From: CAZOZZ01 sp965262425
GTDB lineage: Bacteria > Acidobacteriota > Terriglobia > 20CM-2-55-15
Length of the DNA stretch: 64,000 nucleotides
Reading direction: 5' to 3'
NCBI GenBank assembly: GCA_965262425.1
Contig: OZ253536.1
Coordinates: 3,844,001 to 3,908,000 of the forward strand
Shown: in pieces, positions 23,659 through 33,496 of the stretch
How the letters are laid out: the number at the start of each line of letters is the position of its first letter
Position numbering within the stretch: the first letter of the stretch is position 1
Translations under genes and position numbers: made by a program
The notes under the pieces: model-generated
What the model saw: only the letters and a program-made list of their open reading frames with translations
Databases searched by the model: none
What the model was told of the DNA's origin: nothing

Positions 23659-24996
23659 TCAGATACCGGTCAGGGAATCGAGCTCGACTGAACCGGTACT
23701 GTTGCCGAAACTCTCCACGGATGCACCCAACTTGTCCAGCAGAGACACATGCAGGTTGGCCTGCGGCGTACCTTCCGGATACCGGATGTGGTCGCCTCCC
23801 CGAAGCGTGCCCGCGCCACCCCCGGCCAGCACGAGGGGCATATCCTTGATGAGGTGACCATTGCCCTCGTTCATTCCGGCTCCGAAAAGAAGGATGACTT
23901 GATCGAGCAAGGAACCGTCACCGTCCGGTGTGGAGGCCAACTTTTCCAACAAGTAAGAGAACATCGTCACATGGTATCGATTGATCTTCGCACATCGGTC
24001 CATTCGGTCCGGATCGTTTCGATGGTGGGATATCGGGTGATGGGCATCCGGCACCCCGATCTCTGGATACGTTCGGCCGTTGAGTTCCCGGCCCAGCATG
24101 AAAGTGCTTACCCGGGTGATGTCCGCCTGGTAGGCGAGCACCTGCAGGTCGCACATCAACTTCGCATGCTGTTCGAACGTGGCGGGGATACCGGACGGCC
24201 GCTCGACCGTCGGAATTTCCACGTTTTGTGCCATGGCCTTCTGGATGCGCCGCTCGACGGCGCGCACGCTGTCGAGGTATCCCGTCAGCCGGGCTTGGTC
24301 GCCCGGCCCGACCTTATTCTTGAACGCCGCGACTTCACCGATCATCGAGTCGAGAATGCTGCTTTTCTGCCGGGCGCGAGCCCGGCGCGCGGCGGGATCG
24401 GTCGTGTCATCGCCGAACAGCCGCTCGAAAACGGCCGCCGGGTCGGTCTCCATCGGCAGGGGTGACGTTGGCCCGGCCCACGAGATCGTACCTACATAGA
24501 TGCAGCTCCCATCGTCGCAGGTGGCCGCGGCATCCACCGATTCCAGGGCGAGCTCGAGCGACGGCAACTGTGTATCCTGACCCAACACCCTGGCGGCAAT
24601 TTGGTCCATCGAAGTGCCGGCTCGAAGGGTCCGGTAGGGATGCACGTTCGTAAGGAACTTCGTGCTGGCCCGCGCGTGGACGGCTGTAGCCGCGTCGGGT
24701 GAACGAGGGGGATCGCTATCCAGCCCGCTCAGTACTTTCAGACGATCCCGGAACGGCTCCAGCGGTTTCAATGTCGGCGTGAACTCGAAGCCGGGACCTT
24801 CGGTGGAGGGAAACCATCGTTCCGCCACCACGCCATTCGGGACGTAGACCGCGCCAAAGCGGATCTTCGGCTTGGCCGGCGTCTGGGCCAGGGCGGTCAG
24901 CGACGGGACCATGGCATCCAGCAGCGGCAACGCGACCGTGGCGCCCAACCCGCGGAGTAGAGTACGGCGGGAAATGCTCTTCTTCGTGATGATCAT
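23659..24996 (-). CDS. DUF1552 protein, Tat-exported
   Basis: 445 aa. Tat-type signal (SISRRTLLRGLGATVALPLL). The conserved DUF1552 body follows: FGAVYVPNGVVAERWFPSTE, LSGLDSDPPRSPDAATAVHA, LELALESVDAAATCDDGSCI, STFMLGRELNGRTYPEIGVP and GNGHLIKDMPLVLAGGGAGT. DUF1552 is almost always next to DUF1592-type cytochrome proteins in Planctomycetota and Acidobacteriota; its activity is unknown. The start overlaps the stop of the DUF1592 gene (ATGA). Confidence 0.9.
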   Translation of the reverse strand: MIITKKSISRRTLLRGLGATVALPLLDAMVPSLTALAQTPAKPKIRFGAVYVPNGVVAERWFPSTEGPGFEFTPTLKPLEPFRDRLKVLSGLDSDPPRSPDAATAVHARASTKFLTNVHPYRTLRAGTSMDQIAARVLGQDTQLPSLELALESVDAAATCDDGSCIYVGTISWAGPTSPLPMETDPAAVFERLFGDDTTDPAARRARARQKSSILDSMIGEVAAFKNKVGPGDQARLTGYLDSVRAVERRIQKAMAQNVEIPTVERPSGIPATFEQHAKLMCDLQVLAYQADITRVSTFMLGRELNGRTYPEIGVPDAHHPISHHRNDPDRMDRCAKINRYHVTMFSYLLEKLASTPDGDGSLLDQVILLFGAGMNEGNGHLIKDMPLVLAGGGAGTLRGGDHIRYPEGTPQANLHVSLLDKLGASVESFGNSTGSVELDSLTGI

Positions 24997-27452
24997 GATG
25001 CTGTTCTCCTCGTTTGGAAGGGCAGGCTCTTAACGACTCCGATAATGATGGAGGACCACCGATAGTCCGTCGTCTCGGCCTCCCGCAGGATCCTACGGAT
25101 GGCAGGGTTGTCAAAGTACTCGACACGGCGACCGAGGGCGTATGTCAGCAGTTTCTCGGTAAACGTGCGGGCGAAATTCTCTGGATGGCTCAACAGGAGC
25201 TCCCGAACGCCAGCGACGCCGTCAATCGGCGTGCCATCCATGAAAGTAGATGACGCGTCGATCGGACCCCCTCCGTGTTCGTCGCGCCACCGGCCCACCG
25301 CATCGAAGTTCTCGAGCGCGAACCCGAGCGGGTCCATCCGCACATGGCAAACTGCACAGGCCGGATTCTCCCGGTGCCGCTCCATCTGTTCGCGCATGGA
25401 GAGAAGTCGTCCGTCCTCACCCTCGGGCTTCAAGTCCGGCACGCTGGGAGGAGGTGGTGGCGGCGGCATTCCCAGGATATTCTGGAGCAGCCAGACGCCT
25501 CGCACAACCGGCGCGGTCCGATCCGGGTAGGAGGTTACCATCAAGACGCTTCCCTGACCGAGAAGGCCCCCACGCCGACCGTCGTCGAACGTCACCCGCC
25601 GAAGGCGCTCCCCATAGATGCCCGGAATCGCATAGTGCTCGGCCAGCCGTTCGTTGACGAACGTATAGTCCGCGCTCAGCAACTCCATGATGCTGCGGTC
25701 CTCGCTGAACTGGCTATCGATGAAGAGTTCCGTTTCCCTGATGAAGGCGTCACGCAGGTTTTCGTCGAAATCGGGAAACAGATCCGGATCCGGCTGCCAT
25801 GACTGTACCCTCCGGACGGTCAGCCACTGGTTGGTAAAATTCGCCGACAGGTTTTTCGCGCGAGGGTCGTCCAGCATGCGTCGGACCTGGCGTTCGAGCA
25901 CGGTGGGGTCGCTGAGCTGCCCGTCGATCGCCACGTTCAGAAGCTCTTCGTCGGGAATGCTGCTCCAGAGGAAGAACGACAACCGCGAAGCGAGGTCCAG
26001 GTCACTGAGGCGATAGACTGTTGCCGGAGCGGTGTCCGGTGGAGGATTCTCGATACGGATCAGAAAGTTGAGGCTCATCAGAAGCCGTTCGAGCGCTGAT
26101 TCGATGCCCATCTCGAACCCGCCAAGGCTCCGGCCCGATTCATAGAAATCCATTAACATCTGGACTTCGTCTACCGTCACCGGACGGCGATACGCTCGGC
26201 GCGCGAGTCTCGACAGGATCGTCCGGGCACACGGCTCCTCGTCCGCTACCGCCGCCGGGCGGCACACGAACACAGCGCCGCGACTCGGCGTGTCTCCCGA
26301 TCCGGTAGGAAGATAGGGGCCTCCTATGGCGACGCTGTCCACGGCCGCGAGGCCGTCATACTGCTGATCCGACATGATGCTGAAGCCGAGGGGCCTCGGT
26401 TGAGGCATCCGTTCCGATTCCCGGGACGTTTTGACGAAGGAAACCGATACGGCTCGCATACCCGCTTGTATGGGAACGCGGACTTCGAGCCCGTCGTCGG
26501 CGGTGTGCATGTACTCTTCCCACTCGACGTCCCCCGTGATCTCCCCGACCCACGTCAGCGGTGCCGGCGTGCCTTTTTCGTCGCCCACGCCGCCCACCGT
26601 GAAGCGTGCGACACGTTGCCCATCCACACGTATGTCCAGTATCTGCGGATCGCGCAGGCCGACGATGTAAGTGTATATCTGCCGTCGCAGGCGCACTTTG
26701 ATGAGGTAGTCGCCGTCGAGCGGAAAATGGTGGCGAACGACCGTGCCGCCGCGGGATCCGAAGGGAAGTTCTTCGCTGATCCGGGAGTCCTGATTCAACA
26801 ACTGGGGCACCGGATACACCTTGAAGCCCGGAACCACGCCCAGCGTCGGGTCGCCCACAGCGAGGCGGCTGATCTTCCTGGCCGCGGACAGGTAGCGTTC
26901 CAAATGCGCCGGCGATATCGTCAAGCTGGCCGCCACGTTGTCGAAACCCTCGTCGGCTTCGTCGGGCAGCAGGAGCGCTCTCGCGTCGACCTCGACCGCC
27001 AGCAGGTCCCGGACCGCGTTCGCGTACTCGGCCCGGTTCAAGCGGTGAACCCCAACCCTTCCAGGATTGGGGTTCACCATGGCCGCTTGATCCAGAGTCG
27101 TCTCCAGCCAGGCCACGACGGCCCTGGAATCGGCTTCATCCGGCTGCGGCATGTCGGGCGGCGGCATTTGACCGGTGCTAAGCTTGTGAAGAACTTTCTC
27201 CCAGACTTCGGCGTTCCGACTGACGTCCTCGACGTCGAGTCGCTCGAGATCGAGTCCCCCAGTCAACAAGTCCTGATTGTGGCACACGACGCAGTATGCG
27301 TCGATGACCTCGCCGTGGGCCGAAGCCGGGCTCGTCGATCGCTGAAGTTGCGGGGCTGGGCGGCTGGCTTGCGTTGTCGGCGCCGGCGCACCGAAAAGCA
27401 CCTTCGGGACCATGAAGAGCATCAGCAGAATCTTGCATCTCATGATCAGCAC
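24993..27452 (-). CDS. DUF1592/DUF1588/DUF1585 cytochrome-domain protein
   Basis: About 819 aa. GTG 27452 is chosen because GGAGG lies 8 nt upstream; an ATG at 27443 is the alternative. Signal peptide, then a Planctomycete cytochrome C domain with heme site CVVCH. Next come DUF1587 (VGVHRLNRAEYANAVRDLLA), the central DUF1595/DUF1592 region (YRLSDLDLASRLSFFLWSSI), DUF1588 with SVLMVTSYPDRTAPVVRGVW and a second heme-like CAVCHVRMDPLG, and DUF1585 at the end (FARTFTEKLLTYALGRRVEY). Probably periplasmic electron transfer of unknown substrate, acting with DUF1552. Confidence 0.9.
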   Translation of the reverse strand: MLIMRCKILLMLFMVPKVLFGAPAPTTQASRPAPQLQRSTSPASAHGEVIDAYCVVCHNQDLLTGGLDLERLDVEDVSRNAEVWEKVLHKLSTGQMPPPDMPQPDEADSRAVVAWLETTLDQAAMVNPNPGRVGVHRLNRAEYANAVRDLLAVEVDARALLLPDEADEGFDNVAASLTISPAHLERYLSAARKISRLAVGDPTLGVVPGFKVYPVPQLLNQDSRISEELPFGSRGGTVVRHHFPLDGDYLIKVRLRRQIYTYIVGLRDPQILDIRVDGQRVARFTVGGVGDEKGTPAPLTWVGEITGDVEWEEYMHTADDGLEVRVPIQAGMRAVSVSFVKTSRESERMPQPRPLGFSIMSDQQYDGLAAVDSVAIGGPYLPTGSGDTPSRGAVFVCRPAAVADEEPCARTILSRLARRAYRRPVTVDEVQMLMDFYESGRSLGGFEMGIESALERLLMSLNFLIRIENPPPDTAPATVYRLSDLDLASRLSFFLWSSIPDEELLNVAIDGQLSDPTVLERQVRRMLDDPRAKNLSANFTNQWLTVRRVQSWQPDPDLFPDFDENLRDAFIRETELFIDSQFSEDRSIMELLSADYTFVNERLAEHYAIPGIYGERLRRVTFDDGRRGGLLGQGSVLMVTSYPDRTAPVVRGVWLLQNILGMPPPPPPPSVPDLKPEGEDGRLLSMREQMERHRENPACAVCHVRMDPLGFALENFDAVGRWRDEHGGGPIDASSTFMDGTPIDGVAGVRELLLSHPENFARTFTEKLLTYALGRRVEYFDNPAIRRILREAETTDYRWSSIIIGVVKSLPFQTRRTAS

Positions 27453-27647
27453 ATCACATACCTCCACAGGGTCGTTGATTACTCTATCGAAACACGGTGA
27501 CTGTCGTGTGGTAGCCTGGACCAACTGGCCCCGGCTACCTGATCGCATCGCATTGAAGTCATCGGCCAACGAGACCGGGAGGTCGGTTTCGTTAATCACT
27601 TCCCGTTTCGCTTTCGCTCCACGGTTGGCCGGCGATCAGCCCGGCCC

Positions 27648-30600
27648 CTACCACTCCAGCCGGAAACTGAACTGCATGACACGCTCCGTGCCGCGCGTTT
27701 CGGTGGTTTCGCCGAAGCTGCTCCGGTCGATGCGCGTGCCGTTTTCGGGAATCGCGAAGTTCGGGTGGTTCAGAGCGTTGAATGCCTCTACGCGGAACCG
27801 CGCCCGGATGCCTTCGGCGATCGAGAAGTTCTTAGTCAACGACAAGTCGATGTTGAAGAACTTGGGGCCCTTGCCCTGGTTGCGACCGAGTTCGCTGCCC
27901 GGATACACATTGACGAACTCTTCTCTTCCGATCCGCGTGCGTTCGTCCCGATCCGCGTCGATCAGAAAAACACGTCCGTCTTCTTTGCGCAGAGCGAATG
28001 GAGCCTCCCCGATGAGCCGCGGCAACACGCGTCCGTCGTAGTGATGGTTCCACCGGCCGCTCGTGAAGTTGAACGGACGGCCGCTGGTCGCCTGGACGAT
28101 ACCGGAAATCTCCCACCCGCCGATGATGTGCTCGGCCACCGACGACAGGTTGTTGGCGAATGCCCGGCTCTGGCCGAACGGAAGCTCCACGAGGAAGTTT
28201 CCGTTGAACTGGTGCCTGCGGTCGAAGTCCGAGATGTTGTAGTTGAACTCCGGATTGTAAATATCGTTCACCAGCCCCTCGCCAGTCTGCCCGTTCGCAC
28301 GCTCGCCCCGGGACTCCGCCGACGACGTGATGTCCATCGACTTCGAAAGCGTGTAGTTCAGCGCCAGGGTGAACCCATCGGAGAAACGCTTTCGGACTGT
28401 GAACTGCCCCGAGTTGTAGTTGGATCGGCTGATGTTGTTGAAGAGTCCGTTGAACTGCACCTGCGGCGAGATGAGAATGTTGCCCACCTCCGGCCGGGCC
28501 TCGATCTCCACGATCCGGTCTATGAGACTCACCGGGGAATTCGGACCCGCGGGCGTGCCCCTCCGGTGCATCACGGCGTAGAAACCCTGCGTGGCGCTCG
28601 GGAAACCACCCTCCGGACGTATGCTGTCAAACCTCGATGCAGTATTCACGTACTTGAGTACGTCCGAATAGACGTTTTCGAACCATGGAATCGGCTGGAC
28701 GTCCGCGATTACGGCGCCGGTGTTCTCATAGGTCTCGTAGAGAGTCTTGATCGCGTCGTAGTAGGTCTGGCCGCTGATCGGATCCAGAATATTCACCGGA
28801 CTCGCGATGTCCGACGATCCCAGCAGGTCGCGGGCAAATCGGCCCACGTAGGATCCTTCGACGATCCAGCCTCGCGCGAGTTCCTTTGAGACTGTGAGGT
28901 TGACCAGGTGGTTCTGGGGCGAATGGAGACCTGAATCGATGCTCGCTACTCTGAGGCCGCCAATTCCCGAACTCGCGATCGGTAACGTGAAATCGGGACT
29001 CGAACCGACGGCTGGGAAGAAGGCTCTCGGTGTCGATACGCCCGGGCCCACCCGGGGCGCCCGGGGAAGATCGTTCAGTCCGTCGATCGAGTAGGTGAAG
29101 CCCGGAACCCGGAACTGGCTCAGCAGCCCGAACGAGCCGCTCTCAGCCGCATCCCGCGCAAACCGGCGCCCCACCGAGTCGTAGGTCATGGTGTAGCCTG
29201 CGCGGATGACCGTCTGGCCACCCTTGTTCGCCCAGCCTGCCTGGGGAGTCCACGCCATGCTGACGCGCGGCGCCCAGTTGTTAGTGTCGGCGGTGTAGTA
29301 ATCCGGCAGGTCGTTGGCGCGACCAGATGGTTTCGCCTTGTAGAACGGCAGTTCCAGAACAGTCTTCGTTGTTCCGTTCTGCGTCCTGTATCGCTCGCCC
29401 ATATCCTGAGTCCAGTTGAGTTGAACGCCGTTCGCTTCGTAGGGAGGTGTCTGCATCGAATAGTTCACACCAAACGTTAAGGTCATGTTCGGTGTTGCCC
29501 GCCAGGAATCCTGGACATAGAAGTCGTACTCCTGAAGCCGGAACTTCCGGCTGAACGGGGTCCCTGCCGCGAGCTGATTTCCGTCCAGGTCGAACTGCGC
29601 GTCCTCGGAAAAGTTTGACAGCGAACCGGTGGCGGACATGACCGCACCGCCGACGGTTCCGGGGTCTTGGACCCGAGCGAACTCCGCGGCGCCGAGCGCT
29701 CTCAGCAGGCCGGGGTTGGATTCCACGCCAACGTCGTTTCCGGTGGTGCTCGCGCCGCCGCCGTACACTGGCGGATCGACCAGGTCGAACGAGTTGAAGT
29801 TGTTCGTGATGTAGCGGAAGTTCACGCCGACCTGGATATTGTGGTTGCCGCTGATCCAGCTCAGGTTCTCGACGATGTTCCAGGTATCGATTGCCTGCTG
29901 CACGGCTCCCTGCGTCTGGAAGGGCTCGCTGAACGATGGCGAGTTGTAATACGACCGGTTGTTGCCGGTCGACTCGAACGCCTCACGCGTCAGTCCGACC
30001 GTAAAGTTGCTGTTCACGGTCGGCGACAGGACCCAGTTCCAGTTCGCGGCGAAACCCTTGCTGTTGTTCAGACGCTCCCGCGAATCGTCGAAACCGGGAA
30101 AGCTTTCACTACCGAGCGTGCGAACATCGTCGTTGAGCGTGCCGCGCCAGTACAACGTGTGGCTGTCGTTCGCCGTGTAGTCCATCCGTGACACATACAC
30201 GTTGCGGTTCCGGACGAACGGCGACTGGAACCGGTACCTTAGCGTGTTGGCCCCGTTGTCGGACCCGGGCGTTGCGCGGGTCGCATCCGTCGAGAACGGT
30301 CGGTACACTTCGTTGTAGGTACCTATCAGATTCGGGTTCCAGGTGTCGCACTCGATCAGTGTCCAAAGCTCGAGCTGGCCGCCGCAGCCGTCGGTCAGCA
30401 CTCCGAACGACCCGTCGTTTCGTTCGTACCGGACGACGCCGTCCAAAAATTGCGGCGTCGGTACGGTCCGCGTGGCAAGAATCGAACTGCGATCGGTCTG
30501 GCGTTCATAGGCCCCGAAGAAGAACAGCTTGTCCTTGAGGACGGGCCCGCCGATGGAGCCGCCCGGCAGGTGCCGGATCAGCCGGTCCGGCTCCGATGCG

Positions 30601-31424
30601 AAGTAGTTCCGCGCCGAGGTTCCGGTCGACCGGTAGTACTCGTAGGCCGAACCGTGCCACTGGTTGCTGCCGCCCTTCGTGACGAGCTGCACCTGGCCGC
30701 CGCTGCCGCGCGCGGCCTGACCGCCGCCTCCAGCCGTCTGGACGACGAACTCCTGGATAGAATCCAGCGTCGTCGGCAACGCCCCTTCCAGAGACGAGCC
30801 CGCTTCCTGGCGGTTGATGTTTACGCCGTCCAGGACGATGTTCTGCTGGTCATTCCTTGCGCCGTTGACCTGACCGCCGTCGTCCCGACTGAACTCGTCG
30901 CCGGTCTTATCGGAGATCTGCACACCCGACTGAAGGCCCAGCAAACCGACGATGTTCCGGGCGTTCAACGGCAGGTCGATGATCTTCTGGGCGTCGAAGC
31001 CGACGCCGAGCTTGGCGTCGACGGTGTTGACGGCCTCTACGCTAGCGATAACATCGACGACGTCGGTGACTGCACCGACTTCGAGGTTCAGGTTGACCGT
31101 GATGGTTTCCCCGATCGGCAGCGATACACCGCTCATCAGCTGTCTCCGGAACCCGGGGAGCGAGGCACTGACGTCGTAGTTTCCCGGCGGAAGCTGGTTG
31201 ACGACGTACGTGCCGGTTTCATTCGTGATGACCTGTCGGGCTGCTCCCGTTGCGGTGTTGGTCACCGTCACTTCGACGCCCGGAATCACGGCGCCCGTCG
31301 CGTCACTGACTGAACCCGTTACTGCCGTGAACCCTTGCGCGAAGGCGCCAGGCTGTGTCGAGACGAGTGCCGCGATCGCGACTACAACAAGCCACCTCCT
31401 ACAACCGCTTCTTATGGATCCCAT
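27648..31424 (-). CDS. TonB-dependent receptor with N-terminal carboxypeptidase-regulatory-like domain
   Basis: 1258 aa from ATG 31424 (GGAGGGG upstream). Signal peptide (RRWLVVVAIAALVSTQPGAF-AQ), a CarboxypepD_reg-like domain (about 33-115: GSVSDATGAVIPGVEVTVTN), then the plug (NIVLDGVNINRQEA; GGSNQWHGSAYEYYRSTG) and a long beta-barrel. This is the 'Oar-like' class that dominates acidobacterial outer membranes, taking up large ligands with TonB energy. Ends in aromatic RLEW. A ~520-bp repeat lies upstream. 195 bp separate it from the DUF1592 gene. Confidence 0.93.
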   Translation of the reverse strand: MGSIRSGCRRWLVVVAIAALVSTQPGAFAQGFTAVTGSVSDATGAVIPGVEVTVTNTATGAARQVITNETGTYVVNQLPPGNYDVSASLPGFRRQLMSGVSLPIGETITVNLNLEVGAVTDVVDVIASVEAVNTVDAKLGVGFDAQKIIDLPLNARNIVGLLGLQSGVQISDKTGDEFSRDDGGQVNGARNDQQNIVLDGVNINRQEAGSSLEGALPTTLDSIQEFVVQTAGGGGQAARGSGGQVQLVTKGGSNQWHGSAYEYYRSTGTSARNYFASEPDRLIRHLPGGSIGGPVLKDKLFFFGAYERQTDRSSILATRTVPTPQFLDGVVRYERNDGSFGVLTDGCGGQLELWTLIECDTWNPNLIGTYNEVYRPFSTDATRATPGSDNGANTLRYRFQSPFVRNRNVYVSRMDYTANDSHTLYWRGTLNDDVRTLGSESFPGFDDSRERLNNSKGFAANWNWVLSPTVNSNFTVGLTREAFESTGNNRSYYNSPSFSEPFQTQGAVQQAIDTWNIVENLSWISGNHNIQVGVNFRYITNNFNSFDLVDPPVYGGGASTTGNDVGVESNPGLLRALGAAEFARVQDPGTVGGAVMSATGSLSNFSEDAQFDLDGNQLAAGTPFSRKFRLQEYDFYVQDSWRATPNMTLTFGVNYSMQTPPYEANGVQLNWTQDMGERYRTQNGTTKTVLELPFYKAKPSGRANDLPDYYTADTNNWAPRVSMAWTPQAGWANKGGQTVIRAGYTMTYDSVGRRFARDAAESGSFGLLSQFRVPGFTYSIDGLNDLPRAPRVGPGVSTPRAFFPAVGSSPDFTLPIASSGIGGLRVASIDSGLHSPQNHLVNLTVSKELARGWIVEGSYVGRFARDLLGSSDIASPVNILDPISGQTYYDAIKTLYETYENTGAVIADVQPIPWFENVYSDVLKYVNTASRFDSIRPEGGFPSATQGFYAVMHRRGTPAGPNSPVSLIDRIVEIEARPEVGNILISPQVQFNGLFNNISRSNYNSGQFTVRKRFSDGFTLALNYTLSKSMDITSSAESRGERANGQTGEGLVNDIYNPEFNYNISDFDRRHQFNGNFLVELPFGQSRAFANNLSSVAEHIIGGWEISGIVQATSGRPFNFTSGRWNHHYDGRVLPRLIGEAPFALRKEDGRVFLIDADRDERTRIGREEFVNVYPGSELGRNQGKGPKFFNIDLSLTKNFSIAEGIRARFRVEAFNALNHPNFAIPENGTRIDRSSFGETTETRGTERVMQFSFRLEW

Positions 31425-31559
31425 TTCATCCCCTCCACGTATCTCAAAGTTTAACGATCACTATTCGTGTGGGCTTCCGCCAGATCCATCCGGCATAGAG
31501 GGCCGGCAGGTCACGAAAACTTCGTCAAATCTGGCGCAACAAAACCCGAGTTAGTCGAT

Positions 31560-32075
31560 CTTAATGGGGCAAGGGCGGATTCAGCTTTTGAGGAACGCCG
31601 TTGCCGGCCGCAGGTTATCTGTCAGCAAGAGCCCACAGCCCGCGGCGTTGTTGCCATGTAAATATCGCGGCAACTGCGTTTATGCGGCATCCATCGCTAA
31701 ACACTTCGGAACAAAAATGCCGCAAAGCCCATTAAACGCCCACTCAGCTTATTGCCAACGTCGTTTTGGGCCGAGGAACCGAAGTAGATGTTGAACGAAA
31801 GATATCCCCAGAATTCGCTACGTGTCAAGGGAATAACTGATCCGTGTCAAGCCCAACGATATATGTTTTTGGAATGGTGCTGTTTTCCGAAATTGCGACC
31901 TCGGAGGTTCATAGGAGGGAAGGCAGGTGACTGCGAAGTGTCGACGAAGTCACGAGTGCGGCGACAAGAAAACCCGATCTGTCGGGTGAAGCAGCACACT
32001 TGTTCACGGCATCGCTGCGCCAGCGCCGACAACCACCGGCAGGAGATCGCCTACGCCGTCGCTGCGCGCAGTCGA
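31560..32075. repeat. Long noncoding repeat, copy X, upstream of the TonB receptor
   Basis: About 515 bp, diverged but collinear with 35053-35565. Best-kept blocks: GATTCAG.TTTTGAGGAACGCC, AGCAAGAGCCCACA, TGTTGCCATGT, TATCGCG.CAACTGCGTT, CGCAAAGCCCAT, TTTTGGGCCG, CCGAAATTGCGA and CAGGAGATCGCCT. No long frame is conserved between the copies. Upstream of a minus-strand gene in both places, so it may be a promoter/leader region or hold a structured RNA. Confidence 0.6.
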
Positions 32076-32183
32076 GTTGACGTGGATTGAATAGGTCCCG
32101 CGCTACCAAAAGGCTACGGTTTGGAACACACCAGGGCACAGGGCAGGACTGCAAGATTTGAAAGAACCCTGCGAAACAGAAAC

Positions 32184-32207
32184 GCGTGGTTCCTTCGAGA
32201 ACCACGC
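32184..32207 (-). terminator. Probable intrinsic terminator of the sulfatase-fold gene
   Basis: Perfect 9-bp stem GCGTGGTTC / GAACCACGC with a 6-nt loop, 29 bp past the stop at 32236. On the minus strand it is followed by GTTTCTGTTTC, a broken T-run. Confidence 0.5.
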
Positions 32208-32235
32208 TTTCAGGAGACGATCGTTCTGTTCTGGT

Positions 32236-33423
32236 CTACTCGACGTACGGTACGTAGGTCGGAATCTCGCCGACTCCGGATTTGAACAGGCCCGGCACAA
32301 CTTGCCCCATCGCCTCGGTCGCCTCCACGTTAAACAGCTTGGTCAGAGTCGGCGCCATGTCCAGCCGGCTGATGACGGTCTTGCCGTCGAAGCCGGTGTT
32401 GAAGTCCGGGCCCCAGTAGATGCTGGCCGAACGCTGGGCGTAGTAATACCCCTTCGAGTGATGGATCTCGCCGTACGCGTTAACTTCGTCGTCCCGGCCG
32501 AACTCAGGCCGCACGACGATCGCCGTGTTCTGCCTGAAGTACGGGTCGTTCTTCACGAAATCGATGACCTGCCCCACTGCCTCATCGGTCGAGATGGCGG
32601 TCGAGCGATACTCATCATGGCCGGTCTCATAACGCAGGTACCCGCCGGCGCCGTGGCCCGTGTCGTGGGACACCTGCTGGAAGATCAGCATCCGCGGTTT
32701 GAAAGCCTGAAGTATCTGCGGAATGAGCTTGATCGCCTGCCCTTCTTCGACGAACGGGGAGCGCGGGATGAACGGATGGTTCAGGGACGCCTCGTAGCTT
32801 CGCGTCGACATCACGCCTTCGATCCACTCCGTCAGCCCCACGCGTTCCTTCTCGGTCAGGCCCATGTTGTTGGGGAACTCTTCGTCGATGATCTGCCGGG
32901 GTGAACGATCCCGCTTCTTGTACCACATGTCCTGGAAGATGTTCTGAGTCGTCAGGGAGACTGGCCGCGTCGAGGCGGGATAGTCCTTGTGGGCGGCGAA
33001 GTACTTGATGTTGTAGCGCCACTGCCTGAAGTAGTCTGCGCCGGTCAGGTACCAGTACTTCGTCGCCTCGTCCCCGTATGCCTTCCGTACGTAGTGAGGC
33101 ACGGTCGGAAACAGAGGGACGCTGGTCTGCGACACGTTCCCGGTCAGCAACTCCGTGTAGGACGTCCCGTGTGAAGACGCTTGATCGTTGTGATCTTCGT
33201 TGAAAACGTAGCCTTCCTTGGCCAGGGCGTTGAAGTGCGGCGCGACCTCGAGGTCTTCGAGGTATTCCTTCTTCCGGCAGCCGTTGCCGTTGACGATCCA
33301 GATCAGGTGCTTCGTCTTCAGGTTCAACGAGCTGGTCTGCGGAGCAGACGTTCCGACGCGCGGCGCCAGGGCGAGTCCCGCACCGGCCAGGCTCGAACTC
33401 TTCAAGAATGATCGGCGATTCAT
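32236..33423 (-). CDS. Tat-exported alkaline-phosphatase/sulfatase-superfamily protein
   Basis: 395 aa. AAGGAG precedes ATG 33423. Signal MNRRSFLKSSSLAGAGLALA is Tat-like. The fold is suggested by LKTKHLIWIVNGNGCRKKEY, NEDHNDQASSHGTSYTELLT (nucleophile-region analogue), DTGHGAGGYLRYETGHDEYR and TAIVVRPEFGRDDEVNAYGE followed by IHHSKGYYY, the two metal-site regions, and ISRDLMAPTL-like SRLDMAPTLTKLF near the end. No canonical sulfatase CxPxR is seen, so a phosphatase-like or inactive member is possible. A terminator follows. Likely acts with the downstream-strand secreted CxxCH protein next door. Confidence 0.7.
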   Translation of the reverse strand: MNRRSFLKSSSLAGAGLALAPRVGTSAPQTSSLNLKTKHLIWIVNGNGCRKKEYLEDLEVAPHFNALAKEGYVFNEDHNDQASSHGTSYTELLTGNVSQTSVPLFPTVPHYVRKAYGDEATKYWYLTGADYFRQWRYNIKYFAAHKDYPASTRPVSLTTQNIFQDMWYKKRDRSPRQIIDEEFPNNMGLTEKERVGLTEWIEGVMSTRSYEASLNHPFIPRSPFVEEGQAIKLIPQILQAFKPRMLIFQQVSHDTGHGAGGYLRYETGHDEYRSTAISTDEAVGQVIDFVKNDPYFRQNTAIVVRPEFGRDDEVNAYGEIHHSKGYYYAQRSASIYWGPDFNTGFDGKTVISRLDMAPTLTKLFNVEATEAMGQVVPGLFKSGVGEIPTYVPYVE

Positions 33424-33496
33424 GTGAACTCCTTGTTGTTCTTCCGATTCGGTATGGATTTTTATGTAGTTCCAAAACTCGTCGAAAAAAATCTTT

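Noticed and set aside
26400..27500. 366-aa plus-strand frame opposite the DUF1592 gene, and similar long antisense frames over the TonB receptor, the CxxCH gene and istA
   Set aside because: High-GC codon bias opens the antisense frame; the opposing genes have clear domains.
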